Shown: piece after piece, positions 29,368-38,144 of the stretch
Layout of the letters: each line of letters begins with the position of its first letter
Position numbering within the stretch: position 1 is the first letter of the stretch
Assembly (NCBI RefSeq): GCF_000410515.1
Contig: NC_021500.1
Location: 2,604,001 to 2,668,000 of the forward strand
Source: Enterobacter sp. R4-368
GTDB lineage: Bacteria; Pseudomonadota; Gammaproteobacteria; Enterobacterales; Enterobacteriaceae
Length of the DNA stretch: 64,000 nucleotides
Direction: 5' to 3'
Notes under the pieces: model-generated
Databases searched by the model: none
The model's input: the letters and a program-made list of their open reading frames with translations, nothing else
What the model was told of the DNA's origin: nothing
Program-made: the position numbers and the translations under genes

Positions 29368-29595
29368 ATGCAATTCTCTCCAGACAGTGCGTGGAAAATT
29401 ACCGGTTTCTCCCAAGAAATAAGTCCGGCCTGGCGACAGAAACTTCTGTCATTAGGGATGTTGCCCGGCTCCTCTTTTAATGTGGTGCGCGTCGCCCCTT
29501 TGGGTGACCCTATTCATATTGAAACCCGCCGCGTTAATTTAGTGTTACGGAAAAAAGATCTCGCGTTCCTTGAACTGGAAGCGGTATCTCGTTAA
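29368..29595 (+). CDS. feoA: FeoA, ferrous iron transport accessory protein
   Basis: A 75-residue SH3-like cytoplasmic protein needed for full FeoB activity, same length as in E. coli. Family features are the [11 protein letters not shown] segment and the closing [11 protein letters not shown] strand. It is the first gene of feoABC, 33 bases before feoB. Upstream lie FNR- and Fur-like sites, fitting anaerobic, iron-repressed expression. Confidence 0.97.
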   Translation: MQFSPDSAWKITGFSQEISPAWRQKLLSLGMLPGSSFNVVRVAPLGDPIHIETRRVNLVLRKKDLAFLELEAVSR

Positions 29596-29628
29596 TCAGC
29601 CAGTTGTTACAAAGAGTGCTAAGTAAAA

Positions 29629-31947
29629 ATGAAAAAATTGACCATTGGCTTAATTGGTAACCCTAATTCTGGCAAGACAACGTTATTTAATCAGCTCACC
29701 GGCGCACGTCAGCGGGTGGGAAACTGGTCCGGCGTAACCGTTGAGCGCAAAGAGGGACAGTTCAACACGACCGACCACCAGGTGACGCTGGTCGATCTTC
29801 CCGGCACCTATTCGCTCACTACCATTTCCGCGCAAACGTCGCTCGATGAGCAAATCGCCTGCCACTACATTTTAAGCGGTGACGCCGATCTGGTGATCAA
29901 CGTGGTCGATGCCTCCAATCTTGAGCGCAACCTTTACCTGACGCTGCAATTGCTGGAGCTGGGCGTGCCGTGCATTATCGCCCTCAACATGCTGGATATC
30001 GCGGAAAAACAGAAAGTCCGTATTGATATCGATGGTCTTGCCGCGCGCCTTGGCTGCCCGGTAATCCCGCTGGTTTCCACGCGTGGTCGCGGGATTGAAG
30101 CGCTAAAAATGGCTGTCGATCGTCACCAACACAACGACAACGTTGAACTGGTGCATTACGCCCAACCCCTTTCCCGCGAAGCAGACGCGCTGGCGCAGCA
30201 AATGGCCGATGATGTGCCGTTGCAGCAACGTCGCTGGATGGGCCTGCAAATGCTGGAAGGTGATATCTACAGCCGCGCCAATTCTGGCGTAAACGAACAG
30301 CAACTGGCTGCCTCGCTCGCTCGCCTGGGAGCGGAAATGGACGACCCTGCGTTGCATATTGCTGATGCGCGTTATCAATCGATTGCGGCGATTTGCGATA
30401 CCGTCAGCAACACGCTCACCGCTGAGCCAAGCCAGTTCACCGCCGCGGTTGATCGCATCATCATTAACCGCTTTTTAGGGTTGCCGATCTTTTTGTTCGT
30501 CATGTATCTGATGTTCCTGTTCGCGATTAACATCGGCGGCGCGTTCCAGCCGATTTTCGACGCAGGTTCAGTCGCGATCTTCATTCACGGTATTCAGTGG
30601 CTGGGTTATACGCTGCACTTCCCGGAATGGCTGACCGTATTCCTCGCACAAGGGCTTGGTGGCGGCGTGAATACCGTGCTGCCGCTGGTGCCGCAGCTCG
30701 GCATGATGTACCTGTTTATGTCTTTTCTTGAGGACTCCGGTTATATGGCGCGCGCCGCGTTTGTGATGGATCGTCTGATGCAATCGCTGGGGCTGCCGGG
30801 CAAATCTTTCGTACCGCTGATTGTCGGTTTCGGCTGTAACGTACCGTCAGTGATGGGCGCACGTACATTAGACGCGCCGCGTGAGCGCTTGATAACCATC
30901 ATGATGGCGCCGTTTATGTCCTGTGGTGCGCGTCTGGCCATTTTCGCAGTTTTCGCTGCCGCCTTTTTCGGCCAGCAAGGAGCGCTCACCGTCTTCTCGC
31001 TGTATGTGATTGGTATCGTGATGGCGATCCTTACCGGACTGGTGCTGAAACATACGCTGCTGCGCGGCGAAGCATCGCCGTTTGTGATGGAACTGCCGGT
31101 GTATCACGTGCCGCATCTGAAAAGCCTGTTGCTGCAAACCTGGCAGCGTCTGAAAGGCTTTGTCATCCGCGCGGGTAAAGTGATTATCATCGTCAGCATT
31201 TTCCTCAGCGCGATGAACAGCTTCTCGCTGGATGGTCGTACCGTACACAAAATTGATGAATCTGCACTGGCCTCAGTCAGCCGCGTCTTTACCCCGCTGC
31301 TGGAGCCGATTGGCGTGCATGGTGACCACTGGCAAGCCACCGTGGGTCTTGTCACGGGAGCAATGGCGAAAGAGGTGGTCGTCGGTACGCTGAACTCACT
31401 TTACACCGCGGAAAATATTGAGCAGGAAGCCTTTAACCCGGCGGAATTCAGCCTGACGGGTGAGCTGATTGCCGCTCTGGAAGATACGGCGAAAAGCGTG
31501 AAAGAGACGTTTAGCCTGAGCGTACTGGCTAACCCAATCGAAGCCAGCAAAGGCGATGGCGAAATGGCGACCGGTACCATGGGCGTAATGAGCGAAAAAT
31601 TCGGCAGTGCGGCAGCCGCTTACAGCTACCTGATTTTTGTGCTGCTTTACGTACCGTGTATCACCGCGATGGGCGCTATCGCCCGCGAATCCAGCCGTGG
31701 CTGGATGGGCTTCTCGGTGCTGTGGGGGCTGAATATCGCTTACTCGCTCGCCACGCTCTTTTACCAGACGGCGACCTTCAGCGAGCACCCGGTCTACAGC
31801 CTGACCTGTATTCTGGCGGTTCTGCTGTTTAACGTGGTGGTAATTAGCGCCCTTCGTCGCGCCAGAAGCCGGGTGGATGTCAGCCTGCTGGCAACGCGTA
31901 AAACCGTCGCCAGCTGCTGCGACAGCCCGGCGGGCGATTGTCACTAA
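29629..31947 (+). CDS. feoB: FeoB, ferrous iron transporter with GTPase domain
   Basis: A 772-residue inner-membrane Fe(II) transporter. The N-terminal G domain has G1 GNPNSGKT (residues 10-17), the switch I region VGNWSGVT, G3 DLPGTYSL near 64, and G4 NMLD near 120, followed by a helical GDI domain. From about residue 280 on, a polytopic membrane domain has the two Gate motifs, including the conserved cysteine in GFGCNVPSVMGARTL and in PFMSCGARLAIF. The C-terminal tail contains a CC pair and a further Cys. Length is one residue short of E. coli. feoC follows after 12 bases. Confidence 0.98.
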   Translation: MKKLTIGLIGNPNSGKTTLFNQLTGARQRVGNWSGVTVERKEGQFNTTDHQVTLVDLPGTYSLTTISAQTSLDEQIACHYILSGDADLVINVVDASNLERNLYLTLQLLELGVPCIIALNMLDIAEKQKVRIDIDGLAARLGCPVIPLVSTRGRGIEALKMAVDRHQHNDNVELVHYAQPLSREADALAQQMADDVPLQQRRWMGLQMLEGDIYSRANSGVNEQQLAASLARLGAEMDDPALHIADARYQSIAAICDTVSNTLTAEPSQFTAAVDRIIINRFLGLPIFLFVMYLMFLFAINIGGAFQPIFDAGSVAIFIHGIQWLGYTLHFPEWLTVFLAQGLGGGVNTVLPLVPQLGMMYLFMSFLEDSGYMARAAFVMDRLMQSLGLPGKSFVPLIVGFGCNVPSVMGARTLDAPRERLITIMMAPFMSCGARLAIFAVFAAAFFGQQGALTVFSLYVIGIVMAILTGLVLKHTLLRGEASPFVMELPVYHVPHLKSLLLQTWQRLKGFVIRAGKVIIIVSIFLSAMNSFSLDGRTVHKIDESALASVSRVFTPLLEPIGVHGDHWQATVGLVTGAMAKEVVVGTLNSLYTAENIEQEAFNPAEFSLTGELIAALEDTAKSVKETFSLSVLANPIEASKGDGEMATGTMGVMSEKFGSAAAAYSYLIFVLLYVPCITAMGAIARESSRGWMGFSVLWGLNIAYSLATLFYQTATFSEHPVYSLTCILAVLLFNVVVISALRRARSRVDVSLLATRKTVASCCDSPAGDCH

Positions 31948-31959
31948 GGAACAACAACG

Positions 31960-32199
31960 ATGGCGTCGTTAATTGAAGTGCGTGATTTGTTGGCATTGCA
32001 AGGCCGGATGGAGGCTCAGCAACTGAGCGCCGCGCTGCATACGCCGCGCGCGATGATCGACGCCATGCTCGCTCGCATGGAAGCCATGGGTAAAGCCGTG
32101 CGTATTCAGGAAGAGGCTACCGGTTGTTTAACCGGTAGCTGCAAGCAGTGCCCGGAAGGGAAAAGCGCCTGCTCTCGCGAGTGGTGGGCGCTGCGTTAA
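31960..32199 (+). CDS. feoC: FeoC, small Fe-S winged-helix protein of the Feo system
   Basis: A 79-residue protein with an N-terminal winged helix and a cysteine cluster. It is thought to protect FeoB from proteolysis or to regulate it; the Fe-S cluster is known for Klebsiella FeoC. Cysteines are at 56, 61, 64 and 71 (C-x4-C-x2-C-x6-C); the last spacing is one longer than I recall for E. coli. Its stop codon overlaps the convergent bioH stop by four bases, leaving no room for a separate terminator. Confidence 0.95.
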   Translation: MASLIEVRDLLALQGRMEAQQLSAALHTPRAMIDAMLARMEAMGKAVRIQEEATGCLTGSCKQCPEGKSACSREWWALR

Positions 32200-32969
32200 A
32201 CAAGCCTGGCTTTCAGCGCCAGCAACGCCTCGCAGAACGCGGCAGGATGGGAAACAAACGGCGCATGTGCCGCTTTCGGGAAAATCAACGACTCGCTCTG
32301 CGGCCACATATCATCCAGTAACGGAACGATTTTACGCGGCACCAGTCCGTCAAGACGGCCATACATACGTAAAAACGGCAGCGTCAGTCCACTCAGTGCT
32401 TCGCGTAAATCTACCGTTTTTAAAATCTCCAGCCCGCCGTTCAGCACTTCCGTTGGCGGCATCGGAAGCGACAACACCGCGTTTTTCAGCTCGCGCGCAT
32501 CCTGCCTTGCAGTTTCGGTGCCGAGCGTCTGCAATGCCAGGAAACGCTCAACGGTACGCTGAAAATCCTCACTCAATTGGTGTTGAAAACCGGCCAGCAC
32601 CTCAGGCTTGATACCCGCCCAATCGCCCTGCGCGCTAAAACAGGGCGATGAAGCAACCGTAACCAACGCACTGACGCGTTCAGGTGATTGCAACGCAATC
32701 TGGCTCGCCACCAGCCCGCCCAGGCTCCAGCCCAGCCATATCGCCTTTTTTGGCGCGTGAGATAACACGATATCCGCCATCTGTTGCAGCGCCAGCGCGC
32801 CAAACCCTTCACTTCTGCCATAGCCCGGCAGATCCACTAAATGCAGCGTAAATTGCGAACTCAGTTCCGGTGTAATGCAATCCCAGACCTGCGCATTCAG
32901 CCCCCATCCGTGCAGCAGCACAAGATGACAATTTCCTTCGCCTTTGGTTTGCCACCAGATGTTCTTCAT
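32196..32969 (-). CDS. bioH: BioH, pimeloyl-ACP methyl ester carboxylesterase
   Basis: A 257-residue alpha/beta-hydrolase that removes the methyl group of pimeloyl-ACP methyl ester, ending the BioC-BioH route to biotin precursors. The oxyanion region is [13 protein letters not shown] near 18-30; the nucleophile elbow is GWSLGG with Ser82; the acid and His lie in RLDGLVP and KAAHAPF near the C-terminus. Length agrees with E. coli (256). It is convergent with feoC, with stops overlapping by four bases, and divergent from gntX across only 38 bases. Confidence 0.95.
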   Translation of the reverse strand: MKNIWWQTKGEGNCHLVLLHGWGLNAQVWDCITPELSSQFTLHLVDLPGYGRSEGFGALALQQMADIVLSHAPKKAIWLGWSLGGLVASQIALQSPERVSALVTVASSPCFSAQGDWAGIKPEVLAGFQHQLSEDFQRTVERFLALQTLGTETARQDARELKNAVLSLPMPPTEVLNGGLEILKTVDLREALSGLTLPFLRMYGRLDGLVPRKIVPLLDDMWPQSESLIFPKAAHAPFVSHPAAFCEALLALKARLV

Positions 32970-33007
32970 CAGCTATCGTTCTCTTCTTTCACACAAGGAG
33001 GTGGCAC

Positions 33008-33691
33008 ATGCTAACAGTGCCAGGCTTATGCTGGCTATGTCGAATGCCATTGATGCTGAGCCAGTGGGGAGTCTGTTCCGGCTGCACGCGCGCCATGGAA
33101 GTGCGCGAAAAAGTTTGCCCTTTGTGCGGTTTACCCGCCGCTCGCGACGACATTGCCTGCGGGCGCTGTCTGCAAAAACCGCCGCCCTGGCAGCGGCTGA
33201 TTGCCGTCAGCCGTTATGCACCACCGCTTAGTCCGCTGGTGCAGCAGTTTAAATTTATGCCTCGCCCGGAAATCGCCCGCGCGCTGGCCCGTCTGCTGCT
33301 GTTAGCCGTATTAAACGCACGCCGCAGCGGAAACTGGCAGACGCCGGATATTATCCTCAGCGTACCGCTACATGCGCGTCGCCAGTGGCGCAGAGGCTTT
33401 AATCAAAGCGATCTCCTGTGCCGGGCGCTGGCGCATTGGTTGCAATGCCCATACTCTTCCGGCGCTCTACGCCGGGTGCGGGCAACGCCTGTGCAGCATC
33501 AACTCAATGCCCGTTTGCGCAAGGAGAACCTGAAAAATGCCTTTCGTCTTGAATTGCCCGTTGCCGGTCTCCATATCGTCGTGGTGGATGATGTCGTCAC
33601 GACCGGCAGCACCGTTGCGGAAATCACCCGGCTGCTATTACGCAGCGGCGCAGCAACTGTTCAGGTCTGGTGCCTGTGTCGAACCTTGTAG
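33008..33691 (+). CDS. gntX: GntX, ComF-like phosphoribosyltransferase-fold protein
   Basis: A 227-residue ComF/GntX-family protein, same length as in E. coli. The N-terminus has four CxxC-type pairs (Cys 8/11, 23/26, 37/40, 51/54), a probable zinc-binding module. The C-terminal phosphoribosyltransferase-fold domain has the PRPP loop VVVDDVVTTGSTV near residue 192. ComF helps DNA uptake in competent bacteria; in E. coli the gene is linked with gluconate use and with growth on DNA as nutrient. A strong AGGAGG precedes the ATG. nfuA follows after 58 bases. Confidence 0.92.
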   Translation: MLTVPGLCWLCRMPLMLSQWGVCSGCTRAMEVREKVCPLCGLPAARDDIACGRCLQKPPPWQRLIAVSRYAPPLSPLVQQFKFMPRPEIARALARLLLLAVLNARRSGNWQTPDIILSVPLHARRQWRRGFNQSDLLCRALAHWLQCPYSSGALRRVRATPVQHQLNARLRKENLKNAFRLELPVAGLHIVVVDDVVTTGSTVAEITRLLLRSGAATVQVWCLCRTL

Positions 33692-33749
33692 ACCCTCGAT
33701 GATGGGCGTATTATAACCAAGTAAAATAGTCAACTATTAGGCCATTGCT

Positions 33750-34325
33750 ATGATCCGTATTTCCGACGCTGCCCAAGCGCACTTTGTCAAACTGCTGGCA
33801 AATCAGGAAGAAGGGACACAAATCCGCGTATTTGTGATTAACCCAGGCACGCCCAACGCTGAGTGTGGCGTCTCTTATTGCCCGCCGGACGCGGTTGAAG
33901 CCACCGACACCGCGCTGAAATTTGAACAACTGATTGCCTATGTCGATGAGCTGAGCGCGCCGTATCTGGAAGATGCGGAAATCGATTTTGTCACCGACCA
34001 GTTGGGTTCCCAGCTGACGCTGAAAGCGCCGAACGCAAAAATGCGTAAAGTGTCCGACGACGCGCCGCTGATGGAGCGCGTTGAGTATTTGCTGCAGTCG
34101 CAAATCAACCCGCAGTTAGCCGGCCACGGCGGCCGTGTTTCGCTGATGGAGATCACCGATGAAGGCTACGCCATTCTGCAGTTTGGCGGCGGCTGTAACG
34201 GTTGCTCCATGGTCGACGTGACGCTGAAAGAGGGTATCGAAAAGCAGTTGCTGACCGAGTTCCCGGAACTGAAAGGTGTGCGCGATCTGACCGAACACCA
34301 GCGCGGCGAGCACTCTTACTACTAA
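33750..34325 (+). CDS. nfuA: NfuA, Fe-S cluster carrier protein
   Basis: A 191-residue scaffold/carrier that delivers [4Fe-4S] clusters to apo-proteins under oxidative stress or iron limitation. The N-terminal half is a degenerate A-type carrier domain ([13 protein letters not shown]); the C-terminal NifU-like domain has the ligand motif GGGCNGCSM (Cys near 149 and 152). The length is that of E. coli. A REP-like hairpin lies just downstream. Confidence 0.97.
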   Translation: MIRISDAAQAHFVKLLANQEEGTQIRVFVINPGTPNAECGVSYCPPDAVEATDTALKFEQLIAYVDELSAPYLEDAEIDFVTDQLGSQLTLKAPNAKMRKVSDDAPLMERVEYLLQSQINPQLAGHGGRVSLMEITDEGYAILQFGGGCNGCSMVDVTLKEGIEKQLLTEFPELKGVRDLTEHQRGEHSYY

Positions 34326-34338
34326 GCCTGCTTTCTGC

Positions 34339-34377
34339 TGTAGATTGCCCGGCGGCGTTCTGCTTGCCGGGTCTACA
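34339..34377. repeat. REP-like palindromic element after nfuA
   Basis: Arms TGTAGA (34339-34344) and TCTACA (34372-34377) enclose CCCGGC (34348-34353) and GCCGGG (34366-34371), with a three-base bulge on the left and a 12-base loop. The TGTAGnnnGCCCGG head and CCGGG-TCTACA tail resemble enterobacterial REP units. It may also stabilise or end the nfuA transcript. Confidence 0.55.
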
Positions 34378-34388
34378 ACGTTAATCCT

Positions 34389-34404
34389 GTGTTACCCGTA
34401 TCTC
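34389..34404 (+). promoter_or_regulatory. GntR-operator-like sequence, distal upstream of gntT
   Basis: It matches the site at 34509-34524 at 13 of 16 positions, including the core TGTTACCCGTATC. It lies 120 bases upstream of that site. It has one good half and one weak half. Confidence 0.4.
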
Positions 34405-34460
34405 CCCGCCCACATTTCTCTTTTCATACCTGTTTAGTTTCCTGGCGTTAATATGACGCA

Positions 34461-34476
34461 TGTCTCAGATCTTACA
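34461..34476 (+). promoter_or_regulatory. Weak CRP-like site upstream of gntT
   Basis: TGTCT-N6-TTACA matches seven of ten CRP consensus positions. If TATCAT (34519-34524) is the -10, the site would be centred near -62, a class I position. Confidence 0.35.
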
Positions 34477-34508
34477 TTTAGATCGCCAGAGTGATTCTCT
34501 TTTCGTGG

Positions 34509-34524
34509 ATGTTACCCGTATCAT
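34509..34524 (+). promoter_or_regulatory. GntR operator at the gntT promoter
   Basis: ATGTTACCCGTATCAT is close to the GntR operator pattern (ATGTTACC and GGTAACAT halves) and, from memory, the same as the E. coli gntT operator. It overlaps a possible -10 (TATCAT), consistent with repression released by gluconate. Confidence 0.75.
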
Positions 34525-34649
34525 TCCTGCCAGCACCGACAACTTAAAAAACATCCGACTACAATTTTTAGCAATGGATGTCAGCCGCAACGGTGCCGCA
34601 GCTCGCTCCTTCCTCTTTCGGGAATTTTCAGCGGCTGCCAGAAATACTG

Positions 34650-34665
34650 ACGTTACCCATAACAA
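34650..34665 (+). promoter_or_regulatory. Second GntR operator in the gntT leader
   Basis: ACGTTACCCATAACAA resembles the first operator and lies 141 bases downstream of it, 20 bases before the gntT start. A downstream operator allowing DNA looping is known for E. coli gntT. Confidence 0.65.
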
Positions 34666-34684
34666 ATTAAAGGCCAGGTAAATC

Positions 34685-36001
34685 ATGCCATTAGTCATAG
34701 TCGCTATCGGTGTTGCTCTCTTACTCCTGTTAATGATCCGCTTCAAACTGAACGGATTTATCGCCCTAATCCTTGTGGCGCTCGCCGTGGGGATGATGCA
34801 GGGCATGCCGCTCGATGCCGTTATTAAATCCATTAAAAATGGTGTTGGCGGTACGCTCGGCAGCCTTGCGCTGATCATGGGTTTTGGTGCCATGCTCGGC
34901 AAACTGCTGGCGGACTGCGGCGGCGCACAGCGCATTGCCACCACGCTTATCGAAAAATTTGGTCGCCAGTACATTCAGTGGGCAGTGGTGCTGACCGGTT
35001 TTACCGTCGGTTTCGCGCTGTTTTATGAAGTCGGCTTCGTACTGCTGCTGCCGCTGGTGTTTACCATTGCGGCATCCGCACGTATTCCGCTGCTGTATGT
35101 GGGTGTGCCGATGGCGGCAGCGCTGTCAGTGACGCACGGTTTTCTGCCTCCACACCCGGGCCCAACAGCGATTGCGACCATTTTCCATGCGGATATGGGC
35201 AAAACGCTGCTCTACGGAACACTGCTCGGTATCCCAACCGTTATCCTTGCTGGCCCGGTCTATGCCCGTTTCCTGAAAAGCATTGATAAACCGATCCCGG
35301 ATGGCCTCTACAACGCGAAAACCTTCACCGAAGAAGAGATGCCGGGCTTTGGCGTCAGCGTCTGGACATCGCTGGTACCGGTGATCCTGATGGCACTGCG
35401 CGCGGTAGCAGAAATGCTGCTGCCGAAAGGCCATGCGCTGCTGCCTTACGCTGAATTCTTCGGCGACCCGGTCATGGCAACCATGATTGCGGTGCTGATT
35501 GCGGTATTCACCTTCGGCCTGAACCGTGGCCGTTCGATGGACGACATCAACGAAACGCTGACCAGCTCCATCAAAATCATTGCCATGATGCTGCTGATCA
35601 TCGGCGGTGGTGGTGCGTTCAAACAGGTTCTGGTTGATAGCGGCGTCGATAAATACATCGCTTCAATGATGCATTCCACCAATCTCTCCCCGCTGTTTAT
35701 GGCGTGGTCAATTGCCGCAGTGCTGCGTATCGCGCTGGGTTCCGCCACCGTTGCGGCAATCACCGCAGGTGGTATTGCAGCGCCGTTGATTGCCACCACC
35801 GGCGTAAGCCCGGAGTTGATGGTGATTGCAGTCGGTTCCGGTAGCGTGATTTTCTCTCACGTTAACGATCCGGGTTTCTGGCTGTTCAAAGAGTATTTCA
35901 ACCTGACCATCGGCGAGACCATGCGCTCCTGGTCGGCGCTGGAAACCATCATTTCCGTGTGCGGTCTGGTTGGCTGCCTGCTGTTGGGCATGGTGGTTTA
36001 A
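34685..36001 (+). CDS. gntT: GntT, high-affinity gluconate:H+ symporter
   Basis: A 438-residue GntP-family permease, same length as in E. coli, with 12-14 hydrophobic segments through the chain. Family blocks seen are GFGAMLGKLLADCGGAQRIATT near 78, FYEVGFVLLLP near 113, HGFLPPHPGPTAIA near 146, GGGGAFKQVLVDSG near 310 and SHVNDPGFWLF near 398. It imports gluconate for GntK. Upstream are two good and one weaker GntR-operator-like sites. The 359-base nfuA-gntT gap also holds a REP-like element. A bidirectional terminator separates it from malQ. Confidence 0.97.
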   Translation: MPLVIVAIGVALLLLLMIRFKLNGFIALILVALAVGMMQGMPLDAVIKSIKNGVGGTLGSLALIMGFGAMLGKLLADCGGAQRIATTLIEKFGRQYIQWAVVLTGFTVGFALFYEVGFVLLLPLVFTIAASARIPLLYVGVPMAAALSVTHGFLPPHPGPTAIATIFHADMGKTLLYGTLLGIPTVILAGPVYARFLKSIDKPIPDGLYNAKTFTEEEMPGFGVSVWTSLVPVILMALRAVAEMLLPKGHALLPYAEFFGDPVMATMIAVLIAVFTFGLNRGRSMDDINETLTSSIKIIAMMLLIIGGGGAFKQVLVDSGVDKYIASMMHSTNLSPLFMAWSIAAVLRIALGSATVAAITAGGIAAPLIATTGVSPELMVIAVGSGSVIFSHVNDPGFWLFKEYFNLTIGETMRSWSALETIISVCGLVGCLLLGMVV

Positions 36002-36017
36002 TTCAGTCGCTGCACGT

Positions 36018-36046
36018 AAAAAGGCCCGGATAACCGGGCCTTTTTT
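36018..36046. terminator. Bidirectional terminator between gntT and malQ
   Basis: A 12-bp stem (36018-36029 with 36034-36045) with A-run left and T-run right and an ATAA loop. The right arm overlaps the malQ stop codon. Confidence 0.9.
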
Positions 36047-38135
36047 ATTTCCGCTTTGCCGCCGCTTTACGGCGTCGATCGAGGTCTTTTAATAACTTAT
36101 TGACCTTTTTATCGGCAAACATCGCCTCCAGCGACACCGCCAGCTTCCGCCGCCAGTTTTTATACTGATAACTGGTGCCCGGAATATTCACCGGCCCGGC
36201 CATATCCAGCCAGTCTTCCGGTTGCAACCCCAACAGCGCGCTATTGCTGTCGGCGATATAACGCTGCATTCCACGGTTGAGTACCGACGTCATTGGCATA
36301 CGCGACGCTTTATGTCCGGCCCGCTGCGGCAAACAACCGTACTGATGAAGCGCATCAAGCAGCCCCTGTTTCGCCAGTTCGCGATCCTGGTACAACCCGC
36401 GCAAAACCACTTCATCCGGATAGAGCCCCAGCGTTTTACCGAGCGTCAAATCGCCGCTTTCCCAGTAGCCACGCAGGGTAGGAAGATCGTGCGTTGTCGC
36501 CACCGCCATTGACTGTTGCGGGTACGCCTGCGGCGCGCGGAACGTTTTTTCATGATCGTTTTCGAAGTAGAGCACTTTGTAGGAGTACACACCGCTGCTG
36601 CGCAGTTTACCGACGATCTCCACCGGTACGGTTCCCAGATCTTCACCAATCACCATGCACTGATGACGCTGGCTTTCCAGCGCGAGAATGGCGAGCAGGT
36701 CATCGACCGGGTACTGCACATACGCGCCGTGATCCGCCGTTTCACCATACGGGATCCACCACAGACGCAGCATCGACATCACATGATCAATCCGCAGCGC
36801 ACCGCAGTTTTTCATATTGGCACGCAGCAGATCGATAAATGGCGCATAAGCGCGGGCGTGGATCACATGCGGATCCATCGGCGGCAAGCCCCAGTTTTGC
36901 CCCAACGGGCCGAGAATATCCGGCGGCGCGCCAACGGATGCTTTCAGGCAATACAACTCGCGATCGCACCAGGTTTCTGCGCCACCTTCCGCCACACCCA
37001 CGGCCAGGTCACGGTACAAACCAATCGGCATCGCGTAACCCTGGCTGGTTTGCCAGCATTCGGCGAACTGGGTGTAAGCCAGCCATTGCAGCCAGAGGTA
37101 GAAATTGACCTCATCCTCATGCTCTTTGCAGAACGCTTTCACCTGCGGGCTGTTCGTATTCTGATACCCTTCCGGCCACACCGGCCAGCCCCAGCGCAGC
37201 ACATCTTCTTTCACCTGATTAGCGTGAATCGCATCGAACGCCGCCTGCCAGTAAAGGCTCTCGCCTTCCTGCTGCACAAAAAGCTGGAACGCCACAGCCT
37301 GTTCATCGCTCTGCGCACGCTGGCGAAAGCGCTGCCACGCCATGCGCAATGCCTCCAGTTTCAGCGCAGTGACGGTGGCGTAATCCACCCATTGTGCATC
37401 GCGGGCGGCCTGTAGCGTTTCGCGCGTGGTGGGTAAATTCCACCACGCCTGCGCCTCTTCGCTGTCGCGGAAATCCGCCACCGCATTGACATCGATATAG
37501 ATAACATTCAACCAGCGGCGCGATGACGGGCTGTACGGGCTGGCGCTCTCCGGGTTCGCCGGATAGAGCGCATGAATCGGGTTAAGCCCGATAAACGCAC
37601 CGCCACGGCTGGCCACCTCGCCGAGCATCTTTTTCAGATCGCCGAAATCGCCAATCCCCCAGTTACTCTCAGAACGCAGGGTGTAAAGCTGCACACAGGC
37701 ACCCCACAGTTTCTTACCGTCGAGCAGCGCCTGAGGTTCATAACACCGCGCTGGCGCGATGATCACCCGGCACTGCCAGTGTTGATTTTTCTGCGTCACG
37801 CTCAGCGTGTGATAACCCAGTGCCAGGCCAGCAGGCAGCGGCAAATTCGCCCCACCGCGCACCTCGCCCTGGTACTGCTTGCCCGTTTCCGTGGTGAGTT
37901 GCCACTGGAAATCACCTTGACCAACAACCGGCAGCACCTTTTTCTTGCCATGGATAAACACCTGTACCACGGGCACCGGCGGCGCACTGGTCGCCACCGC
38001 AGGCGCCGGATGCATCGCATCCAGCAAACGCTGCTTGGTTTTCACGGTAATGGATTGCGGTTTACCGTGCGCATTGATGTAGTTCGGGCTGATCCCCGCC
38101 GCCAGCGCGGCCTGTTCCAGACGTTTACTCTCCAT
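36045..38135 (-). CDS. malQ: MalQ, 4-alpha-glucanotransferase (amylomaltase)
   Basis: A 696-residue GH77 enzyme that disproportionates maltose and maltodextrins, making longer chains for MalP and releasing glucose. Seen family blocks include YTLRSESNWGIGDFGDL near 155, GLNPIHALYP, the catalytic-region LRIDHVMSMLRLWWIP (nucleophile Asp), GEDLGTVP (acid/base Glu) and THDLPTLRGYW. I chose the ATG at 38135 (after GTG at 38138), which matches the MESKRL start and follows AAGGAAGGG. It follows malP by nine bases in the malPQ operon. Confidence 0.97.
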   Translation of the reverse strand: MESKRLEQAALAAGISPNYINAHGKPQSITVKTKQRLLDAMHPAPAVATSAPPVPVVQVFIHGKKKVLPVVGQGDFQWQLTTETGKQYQGEVRGGANLPLPAGLALGYHTLSVTQKNQHWQCRVIIAPARCYEPQALLDGKKLWGACVQLYTLRSESNWGIGDFGDLKKMLGEVASRGGAFIGLNPIHALYPANPESASPYSPSSRRWLNVIYIDVNAVADFRDSEEAQAWWNLPTTRETLQAARDAQWVDYATVTALKLEALRMAWQRFRQRAQSDEQAVAFQLFVQQEGESLYWQAAFDAIHANQVKEDVLRWGWPVWPEGYQNTNSPQVKAFCKEHEDEVNFYLWLQWLAYTQFAECWQTSQGYAMPIGLYRDLAVGVAEGGAETWCDRELYCLKASVGAPPDILGPLGQNWGLPPMDPHVIHARAYAPFIDLLRANMKNCGALRIDHVMSMLRLWWIPYGETADHGAYVQYPVDDLLAILALESQRHQCMVIGEDLGTVPVEIVGKLRSSGVYSYKVLYFENDHEKTFRAPQAYPQQSMAVATTHDLPTLRGYWESGDLTLGKTLGLYPDEVVLRGLYQDRELAKQGLLDALHQYGCLPQRAGHKASRMPMTSVLNRGMQRYIADSNSALLGLQPEDWLDMAGPVNIPGTSYQYKNWRRKLAVSLEAMFADKKVNKLLKDLDRRRKAAAKRK

Positions 38136-38144
38136 CACCCTTCC

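Noticed and set aside
34460..34681. A 73-codon frame in the gntT leader, in frame with gntT and stopping three bases before its ATG
   Set aside because: It has no Shine-Dalgarno, spans two GntR operators, and its ATG would lie upstream of the inferred transcription start. Conservation of the frame would be needed to revive it.
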